64,000 nt of DNA. It comes from Circinella umbellata (taxonomy: Eukaryota > Mucoromycota > Mucoromycetes > Mucorales > Lichtheimiaceae). Positions within the stretch are counted from its first letter, which is position 1. Each line of letters starts with the position of its first letter. The notes under the pieces were generated by a model. It saw only the letters and a list, made by a program, of their open reading frames with translations, had not been told where the DNA came from and ran no database searches. A program made the translations under genes and the position numbers. The DNA is taken from positions 868,001 to 932,000 of the forward strand of contig JAIWNF010000002.1 of NCBI GenBank assembly GCA_025093555.1. The letters are read 5' to 3'. This document shows positions 22,490 through 32,108 of this stretch, piece by piece.

Positions 22490-23969
22490 TCAAACAAAAA
22501 CTACCGAAGAGCGTCCAGAGACAGATGATATTTTTACAGCATTTTCAGTTTGCTGTTTGTTATCACCATAGTGACCTTGAACATGGCGACCATTATGAGA
22601 TCCTTTGTAATGAATTTTTTCTGGATGGTCATTGCTCTGGATCTTATTATGTCCAACTACAGTTGAAAGATCAAATGAAGTTTCAAATGCATCAGGCTAG
22701 TATAAAATAACATAAACATATTCATTGTGAGTATCATATTCTTTTTTTTCTATACAAACGAAGTAATGATCATTGTCTTAAGATTACTTACCAGAGATAC
22801 ATCGATATTTGCATTAACTGTAGTAACTTTTACTTCGCTTGAGGTTCCAGAGATGCTTGCAATATTAATATCAATATTTCCATTAGCAGAAGATCCAATC
22901 AAGTTACCGGACAGAGAATCGATATTGGCATCAATATAACCATTAGCAGTCGAAAGTTCAATATCGGTTCCACGCAAGCCACTTGTTTGGATACCACCAT
23001 TTGCAGTTGACAATACAATACTATTACTGGAAACAAATTCGGTTGTTGTAATACGACCATTGGCAGTTCTCAAAACTAAACTAGAAAAAACTGGATTGTC
23101 ATCACCATGGACGGTAATTACTTCATTAGGAAGCGAAAGAGCAAGCGTGTTCAAAACTGATGAGGAAGAAAGTGTTACTGTCACATCGGCCTTCAAACAG
23201 ATACGATAATTATCTACAGGGTGTGGATGCTTAAGCTATAATTTTTTTTATATAAATGTAAACTTTTGTATATTAGTGCCTTTTATTCGAGATGAAAGTA
23301 AGAGTAATGGAAATATACTGAAAGAAAAAGAAAAAAAAAACTTACATCAATAACTAAGAAAAGCAAACCCTCTGATTTTCTTTCTTCTGTTCGAATTTCA
23401 ACAAATTCTTGGTCATCAGGATTATAAAACGACAAATCAATATGCACTGTTGTTTCTTGAATAGTGTCGTCAACAACAACGTTGGCATAACCGGTCTGAT
23501 TAGTATGAAAAGAAATAATAGTAAAAATAAAGTTAGATCCCAATTATTATTATTTTTACAAAAGGAAAACAATTGTGTTATTGTCATATACCTGAAAATT
23601 GACATGTTTTGAAACTTTTTGTTGAATATCCAATCCTTGATAAACTGATGCAGGAACAGTGAATTCGGAGGCAACTGTTTCCCATGAATCAGAAGGCTGA
23701 GGACACCAATAACCATTTGACGATAATGTACTTTCCAATAAGGCTCCTACTGATTGATCTTCTTGTCCCACAAATGTAGACGATGTAGTAATGGTACATG
23801 ACTCATTATTTATAGAACGATAATGAGAATAACCTGACAAGAAAGTACAGGTTAAAGCAATTGCACTGAGAGTAATAGCCCATTTTGATAGACGTCGATG
23901 ACGATAGCATTCATTATCATTGAGTGTTTCTGTTGTATTTGAAGGTAAAAGAGGAGCTTTGTAATCCAT
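22490..23969 (-). CDS. Single-pass membrane protein with adhesin-like (DUF4097-type) repeats
   Basis: Four exons join in phase: 23592-23969, 23346-23495, 22792-23190 and 22490-22696, giving 377 residues. The N-terminus is short and cytosolic (MDYKAPLLPSNTTETL), followed by basic residues and one hydrophobic segment at about 31-48 with no cleavage site evident. This suggests type II topology with the bulk outside or in the lumen. Residues about 175-310 contain repeats of 'xLxTANGxIxxxxL' (RTANGRI, STANGGI, STANGYI, SSANGNI, TTVNANI) at about 20-residue spacing. This is typical of the beta-helical DUF4097 putative-adhesin fold found in many fungal and bacterial surface proteins. The C-terminus is His/Asn-rich. 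The ligand and role are unknown. The start is the first Met of the exon, with poly-T/A UTR upstream. Confidence 0.8.
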
Positions 23970-26469
23970 AATTTGTTATTATTGTAATTTTTTGTGAGGT
24001 AAAGAAAATAAAACTGGAACAGAATTTATTGTGATATTTATATCCGGTCGATTCGCTTGGCGCCCTTGCGTTTGTGTACCATTATTATTGTTAATGGGAA
24101 GCCAAGATATCTTGGAACTATGCTGGAACTATCAATTTTCCAAATTCGTATATTTTGGATAAAAAAGGAAATAGTAGATTTGGGATGTGCCTCCAAGTTT
24201 TTGAATGGCATTATTCGTGGGTAAAACACAAGACATTACCACACTGTCTACATTCGAGACAGTATTGTGGCGTCTCTTGGCTTGTTTACTATTATTAGTA
24301 AGCGATCTGGATCAACAAGTAGTAGCAAAAATACTACGTTGTATTATTTTAAAAAAGGTTAATATATTTGTTCATTTATGATATTTTTGTCGTGTCCCGA
24401 TAATAAACAAAAAAAATGTATATAGTGTTTATATACTAGATATTAAATCTCTGACAAAATTGTAATTTATAAATATTACTGCAAAAGTAAAGTTTGATAT
24501 AAAGACATATATACATGCAGCTGTTTAACAAAGTAGTTCAATTAGAAAGACAAATAATATGCTGCACCAAGTTTCTCCATACTAAAATAATCACCAAATT
24601 GCTTGATTATACCTACTTGATGGTGTCTTTGTTGAAGCTAAAGCTTAAAAATAACAAAGAAAGAAAAGAGGTGAAATACATTTTTTGCGTTCATTGTTCA
24701 CATATATTATAAACACTTGCTGTGGGAATCGACGGCAGCTAATCGTACTCTGGTTTACCTTGATCTAGCTCAATTATTTACTAATATCAATCTTATGTTC
24801 TATAATTATTATAATAAAAAAGGCTCGCTTGCTCATTCACCATTTTTCATGATTTATTACAATATTTATATTTTCTCTATATAATGCTTCTTTTTACTCA
24901 AACAATATCGTCATATTTTAGTTCTTTGACGATAGTATACATTTTGACGATTTGCTTAAAGAAAGACTACAAATTTACAAACAATGTGGTGGTCAAATTT
25001 ATCTTAGAAGCACAAGAAGAGGGAATATGTCAACAGCTAGAATGCGTAGTGGTGGATGGCAATTTTTTTAACAGCAACAAGTTTTTAAAGTAGAAACATA
25101 TAACTATTTACATACCACATACCTTATATTAATGTAAACTTATAAATTGAAATTAAAGATTATAACAAAAGGATCGTTTTTTTTTCATTTGCAGTGTATA
25201 TCAAAATGTGAGGAAGTTAACTTTAAGTCTACTTCTAGTTTGTTATTGATAATAAAGTTATAACCATAATTATGCAGTAATACATTAAATTACAAGCTTC
25301 CCCCCCCCTCGACCCTTTAACTGTAAATAGAGGCATAGAAAAATTTGCTCTGTAAGATTCTATTTCTTGAACAAAAATAGTTTTCAACTAGAGATCAATG
25401 GCACAAATCCTCTACGACTGGACCACAATTATTCTGCATTTTTTTTCTGTAAACTCAAGCTTTATCATAAGATACAATATACGTACTCCATTATTTTCTG
25501 TTTCAATAGAAATATTAAATCATTTCGAACTTATTCTATATTTTTACTTATATAGCTCACTATGTTTTTGTTCCGTTATTCTCAAAAAGAAAAGGCAATC
25601 ATTGTCCAACAGTAAAAACCTTGAAGCATTTCTCTGTCCAACTCGCTTTTTATCTAACCTAGAAGTAGAGGTCAGATAACGATAACATTTCTTAATAGCT
25701 GTTAATTTATTGTTCTATTAAAGAACGGCGATATTTATTATTACAACATGGCCATCATTTGATTTTGTGAAATAGGAAGAATAAATTTATATGATGTCAA
25801 AATATATAACTTATATAAAAACATTCCTTACCAATAAATGAATATGTGGGATATACTTGTTTTTATACTGGCAATGTCTTTATACTGCTCTAGATAAAAA
25901 CAATTTGCATAAACGAAAAAAAAAGACATGTAATACATTTGTTTTAATTGAGGATATAGTGCTAAAAAGTTATATAAAAAATTCTTTTGTGACAAATATT
26001 TCACTTGTATAGCAGTAACAATAAAAATAAAAAAGAGAAATGTATGTACGACTTGAAAGAAGACGATCGATATTATGTAACCTGGTTACAAGGATCTTTA
26101 TATAGAGGCACTTGATGGTATAGAAGAGCATTAATATATGCAGCCGACACATTTTTTTAGTAAAAATTCTGCATATATATTCTCTCCTACTGACAAAATA
26201 AAATAAAAAATTCCATTGCCCGACGAGTGTCATGGAAGAACAGTACAAAAGAGAAGCACAAAAAAAAAGAGGGGTTCATAATAAAAAACAGGGGATATTT
26301 TTTACTTTCTTCAGCCCCACCTCCCCTTTTTTTTTCTTCTTATATAAAAGTTTACTTTCCTTGGTCATATTATAAATACCAGTTTTTTTGCTTTTGTGCT
26401 GATTTTTTAAACGCACAAGCTTTTCATATATAAAAGGAAAGCTTGTGGAGAGCCCCAAAATAGCCTGTG

Positions 26470-26506
<37 letters not shown>

Positions 26507-26618
26507 ATATATTATATATATTTCAACTCAAGCCCCGTTCCTTCTTTTTTTTTTTGAACTTATTCATTCTTTTTACCAAAAATAACAATAAAAAAAAGAT
26601 AGTCATCTCGAAAATTAC
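23970..26618. other. Long intergenic region, possible LINE relic at 24038-24229
   Basis: 2.6 kb without a supportable gene. On the minus strand at 24038-24229 a short frame contains 'IVPRYLGFPLT', resembling the 'YLGFPL' segment after the reverse-transcriptase palm of LINE-type elements; it is isolated and weak. The last ~300 bp form the promoter of the next plus-strand gene, with TATATAAAAG-like boxes near 26340 and 26427 and pyrimidine-rich runs. Confidence 0.4.
26472..26503. repeat. (TA)n microsatellite
   Basis: About 16 TA dinucleotides in the presumed promoter/5' UTR of the gene at 26619. Confidence 0.9.
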
Positions 26619-29459
26619 ATGATAATAAATACGACGACGACAACGACGAATATTACTGATTCAAATAACAATCAAGACAACAACGCCGTCGTTTATAACA
26701 CTAATTCATTTTCTTATGTGAGAAATCCAATTCAAATATTTTTTCCCATTGCAAGCCAAAGTTTGCGTACGGTTGATCAACGCTTGCCTGTAGCAAGAAC
26801 TGCAACGGCACGCGGTATTTATAATTCACATATTTTTCTTATTTCACCTATATCATCATTAAGACGTTTAAAAGCTTATTCTGCACCTTGTCAAGTATCC
26901 ACTACGAGTGCTACTGCTGATGTAATCATCCAACCAGAGCATTCAAATAATCAGCAATCAACTCTATTGACATCATATGTACCAATCATTGAGTCACCTG
27001 TTTCCATAATAAATCAAGAAGAGCAAATACCATTACCACCACAACAACAGCAAGAATTCATTTCTACAACTCCTGATACCAGCTTTAAACATCATCACCA
27101 CCAAGAAGAAGAACAAAAAGAACAAAAACCAATTACAGTATTAATATCAGAATCCATTTCTTCAACATCAACTGTTACAACACTTTCGGATAATACAGAA
27201 GGCTTATTTTCTTCACCAGACGTGTCTACTACTACTACAACAACAGCAGCAAAAGAAACAGCATTTAGCATATCTGCTGAGCAAGAACAAGAACAAGAAG
27301 AGGAAGAAAAGTTACGAGTAGATCTTAATTCTGCTTCTACCTCACTTGAGACATCCAATACAACTGCCACTGTATCCTATTCGGAAAACAAGTCATCTTC
27401 ATTATCTTTTAACGCTTCTATAATTCATCAACAAGAACCAGAATCTTTTTCATTACCCAAAAGTGAATTGAATCAAAAGGAACAAAACGAAACGCCACTC
27501 ACTACATCGGTTAACGAGCTCGCTATTCACTCAGTCCCTGAAAACGAGGAAGAATTACTTACAGAATTCCAGGTTACTATTGAAAAGTCAGAAGAAGAAA
27601 AAAAGGAATCAATTATTTCGACATCGACCACAACTAAACAGCAAGAGGAAGAAAACGACGAATCAGTTCTTACACCTTCACTTACCACTGAAAAGTCAGA
27701 AGAAGAAAAAAAGGAATCAATTATTTCGACATCGACCACAACTAAACAGCAAGAGGAAGAAAACGACGAATCAGTTCTTACACCTTCACTTACCACTGAA
27801 AATTCAGAAGAAGAAGAAAAGGAACCAATTATTTCGACATCGACCACAACTGAACAACAAGAGGAAGAAAACGACGAATTAGTTCTTACACCTTCACTTA
27901 CCACTGAAAAATCAGAAGAAGAAAAAGAAGAAATAAAGGAAAGACCGGTTAAAGCAACTTTGATTACTACAAAACAGCAAGAAGAGGAAGAATTAATTAC
28001 AGCAACTTTGGCTACTGCTATACGAACAAAAGAAGAAAGAGAGGAACTAATTATTTCAACATCTATTACTGCGGAAAACGAAAAAGAAAATTCATTATTC
28101 ATTGACGACAACAAAGACAATCAGGGGTTTTTATTAGCTGGGTTCACAACAGAAACTATAAAAGAACCAATTGTTATTGAACAGGAAAAAGAAGAAGATT
28201 TAGAATCGGTTTCTTCTGTTAACAATATCACGGCATCATCATTCATTAAGTCAGATATAACTGAACAGGAATTGACTCCATCTGTAGTACTATCACCTTC
28301 ATCCAGCTTTAGTACTAGACTTCCATTATCGCCTTCTTCATCCACTTCATCCAGCAGAATTCCTATTCGAAAATCCAGCTCTACATCAATGACTACCAAT
28401 AAACGAACCTCTAGTAAAGCATCAGGTGTCATTACTCGACCTACTGTTTCGTTGACAGCTAAGTTATCAACAACGGGTATAGAAAAACAAAAAGGAGCTA
28501 TAAAACAAAAGAAACAGCAGCAACATAAATCACCAACTATTATACGTCCAACACCCTCATCATCAACATCTACGAAGCTTGGAATGCAACATCGACCTGT
28601 ATCACCCACATTGGTACGATCATTGCCAGTGAATGGTAATCGATCCTCTACAACATCAGCATCCACATTACCACCACGACCTTCATCACCAGTGGTTAAT
28701 CGATCTAGTCATGTTCCACGACCTTCATCTCCAGCTATGAATCGATCAAGCCATGTACCACGACCTTCATCACCAGTTGTAAATCGATCAAGCCATGTAC
28801 CACGACCCTCATCACCAGTTGTAAAACGATCTAGTCTTGTACCACGACCTTCATCACCTGCACAGAACCCCAAAGCAGGTTTTATCACAGGTCATCGATT
28901 TACCTCATCAAAAACACGAGAAGCGGATGTACCGATGGCTAAAAAAGTAAATGAAAAGGAAAAGAAATTAACCAAAGGAGAAGAAAAGGAAGAAGAAGAA
29001 GACGATCCAGCACCCCCTCGACTAACGATGCAAGAAAAAAGAAAAAGAGAAGCAAAACGTGCTCAACAAATTAAAGTATGGCGTGTACGAGAAGAAAGGG
29101 AAGCAAGAGAAGCAAGAACGATTGCAAGAAAAAAAATGATGGAAGAAGGTGCTAATGAAGTAAGAAGAAGACGTCAATTAGCAGCAGAACAAAAATTACA
29201 ATCATCCACTACATCGTCTTCCAAAATGACATCCAATAGTACTATGCGTGTAAAAAATAACAATATTACTCCTCCTACTACTAATAATAATCATAATACT
29301 ACATCATCACCATTATCATTATCATCATCCACAACAGCATCTTCATCATCCACAACAACAATATCATCTTCTCCAAAACGTGTGGTTAAATTTAATCTTA
29401 AAAGAAATAAGGTTATTGAAATTACACAAGAAACCAATAACAATAACGACAACTTATAG
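26619..29459 (+). CDS. Large disordered Ser/Thr/Glu-rich protein, possible microtubule-tip or PP1 partner
   Basis: Intronless, 946 residues. No catalytic domain was recognised. The N-terminal ~300 residues are Ser/Thr/Gln-rich. Residues about 322-440 hold three 36-residue tandem repeats (108 bp; starts near 27582, 27690 and 27798), each of Glu/Lys-rich plus STSTTT plus LTPSLTT type. Residues about 575-590 read SSSRIPIRKSSS, a canonical SxIP motif (S579-P582) in a basic/Ser context, as used to bind EB1-family microtubule tip proteins. Residues about 686-750 hold five ~14-residue repeats of PRPSSPVVNRSSHV type. A highly charged helix follows (about 800-870, Arg/Glu/Ala-rich, likely coiled coil). 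The tail 'KRVVKFNLKRN' (920-930) fits the PP1-docking RVxF pattern. Function is inference only; the gene itself is convincing from its length and codon pattern. Confidence 0.8.
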   Translation: MIINTTTTTTNITDSNNNQDNNAVVYNTNSFSYVRNPIQIFFPIASQSLRTVDQRLPVARTATARGIYNSHIFLISPISSLRRLKAYSAPCQVSTTSATADVIIQPEHSNNQQSTLLTSYVPIIESPVSIINQEEQIPLPPQQQQEFISTTPDTSFKHHHHQEEEQKEQKPITVLISESISSTSTVTTLSDNTEGLFSSPDVSTTTTTTAAKETAFSISAEQEQEQEEEEKLRVDLNSASTSLETSNTTATVSYSENKSSSLSFNASIIHQQEPESFSLPKSELNQKEQNETPLTTSVNELAIHSVPENEEELLTEFQVTIEKSEEEKKESIISTSTTTKQQEEENDESVLTPSLTTEKSEEEKKESIISTSTTTKQQEEENDESVLTPSLTTENSEEEEKEPIISTSTTTEQQEEENDELVLTPSLTTEKSEEEKEEIKERPVKATLITTKQQEEEELITATLATAIRTKEEREELIISTSITAENEKENSLFIDDNKDNQGFLLAGFTTETIKEPIVIEQEKEEDLESVSSVNNITASSFIKSDITEQELTPSVVLSPSSSFSTRLPLSPSSSTSSSRIPIRKSSSTSMTTNKRTSSKASGVITRPTVSLTAKLSTTGIEKQKGAIKQKKQQQHKSPTIIRPTPSSSTSTKLGMQHRPVSPTLVRSLPVNGNRSSTTSASTLPPRPSSPVVNRSSHVPRPSSPAMNRSSHVPRPSSPVVNRSSHVPRPSSPVVKRSSLVPRPSSPAQNPKAGFITGHRFTSSKTREADVPMAKKVNEKEKKLTKGEEKEEEEDDPAPPRLTMQEKRKREAKRAQQIKVWRVREEREAREARTIARKKMMEEGANEVRRRRQLAAEQKLQSSTTSSSKMTSNSTMRVKNNNITPPTTNNNHNTTSSPLSLSSSTTASSSSTTTISSSPKRVVKFNLKRNKVIEITQETNNNNDNL

Positions 29460-30237
29460 TAAAAGAAAAACGACTCTTTGTTTTATTTTTTATTTTTCTT
29501 TGTTCGGTCTCATTTATAAGTATGTAAAGAACTGTTAAATAATAAAAATATTTAATAAAGACGCCTTTTTTTTCTATTCATTCTCAAATTATTGAATATG
29601 TATACTACGATCTAAATAATAATTCAGATGTCAAACATCATTATTAAGAATATTGCATTGATTATGTAATAAAACTGGATATTTTTAATAGGGTAAACAA
29701 GACTTGAGATATTTTATGTCACATTACTTTCCTTATAAAATCGTTTACGTAGAAAACAGCGCTGGATCAATATTTGGAAGAAGAGCATTACTAGAAAAAA
29801 AATGGGTAACTTGTCTGAATACGAATCACAGAAAGTAAAACACAAGCTTTAATAGAAACGATATCTTTTCTTATAGATGAGTAAAAGAAACTTTGCCTGC
29901 AAAATTTTAATTGGGGGGGGGCGTAATGTTGTCTCAATAATAATAATGAATTATGCCCTTTTTGACAGTTTATAAAGTTGTAAGGAGGATCGACAAAAAG
30001 AAAAAACATCCAATAAGCTTCTCATCAAAGATGGATCCAATGAAATTTCATTTTATATAACTCCACACTAAAATTGACAGGCTCACACAAATATTGGGTG
30101 AAATCGATGCCCTGAGATTTAAATTTCTTTGTGCCTGAAAGAAAAAAAAAACATTTTCGAACGAATTATCTTTTTTTCTTCTTTTCTTTCTTTCTCCTTC
30201 CCTCAAACGACACCCTCCATTTCAAAACCCTTCCGAA
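29460..30237. other. Intergenic, 3' UTR plus promoter
   Basis: AATAAA-type signals near 29540-29560 follow the upstream gene. The ~100 bp before 30238 are rich in CTTTCTTTC pyrimidine tracts, typical of a fungal housekeeping 5' UTR. No gene seen between. Confidence 0.5.
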
Positions 30238-31389
30238 ATGGCTCCAGTAATTAGTCTCCTTCGTAATGTTTGGGATCCCGTAGCTAATCGTCTTGAACGT
30301 CTCATTCGAAAGGTTGCTGCTGAATTACCCATTGACAATGACTGGAGTCAGTCCGTTAAGGGTTCTTGGTAAGTGAAATAAATAAATAAATAAAACCATA
30401 CTTAACCTAGTAAGGTATATAAATTATTATGACTAAATTGCATATGGTATTCACTCTTCTTCTTTTTTTTTAATTTTTTATTTATTAAGGTATGTTCATC
30501 CAAGACAACATGCCATTGAAATTGTATTTTTATCAAGTGCATTTGCATCCGCAGCTTCTTATTTTTTCATGCGAGCCCTTGGACCAGATACATTAAACTT
30601 TAAACTTTTGACATCATTTGTACCCACAGCCCCGGCAAGTTGGACTGAAAAGCTTTTATTGGGTTCATTGATTGGCTCATTAAGTTTGACATTGACACAT
30701 AAATTGATTCGGGGTACAGGTCTTTTTATGCTTCAACCTTGTCATATGGGTGCTTTGTTATTAATCTCGGTCATGTCTGCTCCTGAAAAGTTGGTATCCA
30801 AGATTTTATTCAATATTTATTTACATACTCAATGGGGTGGTTATGCTGCTTTGGCTTTCCCTGATTTACGTGGTCATGATTTATTCCTTGAAACCTTTAA
30901 TTTTTTTGCCGGTAAAATAAGCTTTTTAAAGAAGCAAAAAAAAAAAATTATGTGCGGAGTTTCGTTTTTTACTGACAACAATTATCCGATTCTTTAGAAC
31001 ATGCGTTGATTTTAATAGCCCCCATTTACATGATTTATTCGGGTCGTTACCTTGTTTTACCTGCTTCACCTAATATGGCCTTATTATCATTCTTTGTTTA
31101 TGGTTTCTTCCATTCACCTTTATTGCATGTTTGTGCTCTTCGTTCAGGTCTTAATTTGAATTATCTTTTTGCTCCTCCACCAAGTAAGTTTGTATTTTAT
31201 CAGCTTTGTAATATGAAGATAAAGAACTAATTGGATTCTTTTTTTTCTTTAGTTAAAATCTTGATTAAACTTGGTCCTTTCTATCGTCCTGCTATGTATG
31301 GAACTGCACTCGTTGCCATGTTTGCTACACGTTATTTACTTGTTGGTGGCGTTATGTCCATGTTACCACGCAAATCTTTATATTTTTAA
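30238..31389 (+). CDS. TMEM164-family membrane protein
   Basis: Four exons: 30238-30368, 30490-30911, 30998-31183 and 31253-31389, giving 291 residues. Sequence order and motifs match the TMEM164 family: several hydrophobic helices from about 55 on, 'MLQPCHMG' with Cys128-His129, 'FAEHALILIAPIY' with His186, then 'SFFVYGFFHSPLL', 'NLNYLFAPP' and 'PFYRPAMYG'. In animals TMEM164 is reported as an acyltransferase acting on ether phospholipids, with conserved Cys and His in the membrane; both residues are present here. Location would be an internal membrane, probably ER. The length is close to that of animal members. The start is the first Met after a pyrimidine-rich leader, and all splice phases agree. 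The family call rests on remembered motifs. Confidence 0.75.
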
Positions 31390-31590
31390 AACAATTGTAT
31401 TTTCTCCTCCCATCTTCTTTTAATTTATTCTCTTGCATTTTACATTTTCATATTTCGTTTTTTATCATTTTTATTTGTGTTTTTTTTATCCACTATTTCA
31501 TGTATTTTGTCTTTTTTACTGTAGAAACATATTTTATTTATACACTTTACTCAATAAAAAAAGTAATAGGCGCATTTTTTTATAATCTAA

Positions 31591-31629
<39 letters not shown>

Positions 31630-32108
31630 GTATATGTATATAAATCGTAAGATGGAGTGTATATTCCGGTTGTGTATCATGAGTGTAATATCGATGTAGT
31701 ATGTCATCATTTGAATGAATATGGAGTTTATAAATGTTATGAATTGGATAGACCTATTATTATACGTATATTTCATACTGAGCAAAAGAGGAATAAAAAA
31801 GACCTCTATTAATGCAACTAATTTAGAAATTTTCTAGAATATAATAATTCGATTGAAAAGATTAACAGTAAAAATAGCATTACTGGATACATCAATTACT
31901 ATAAGTTTTTTTTTACTTATACTCACCATTACCACTTGTATTAGCCATATTAAATAGAATGGGTAAAGGAAACAAAAAGTTATAAAATAAGTTATTTATT
32001 TTAGAAAGTATTGAAGAAAAGAAAAATATACATGAGCAAAGAATAAGATTGAAATTTATTTTTTTTGGGGGAGGGGAAGGTGAGGGGAAGGAAGGAAAGC
32101 TGTGTTAT
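31390..32108. other. Convergent intergenic region with (CT)n(TA)n tract
   Basis: 3' flanks of the TMEM164-like gene (+) and TYW1 (-). A compound (CT)n(TA)n microsatellite lies at about 31591-31630. No gene supported. Confidence 0.6.

Noticed and set aside
27527..28120. Long minus-strand Ser-rich frames opposite the 26619 gene
   Set aside because: They are shadows of the Glu/Thr repeat coding sequence on the plus strand; composition mirrors the repeats.
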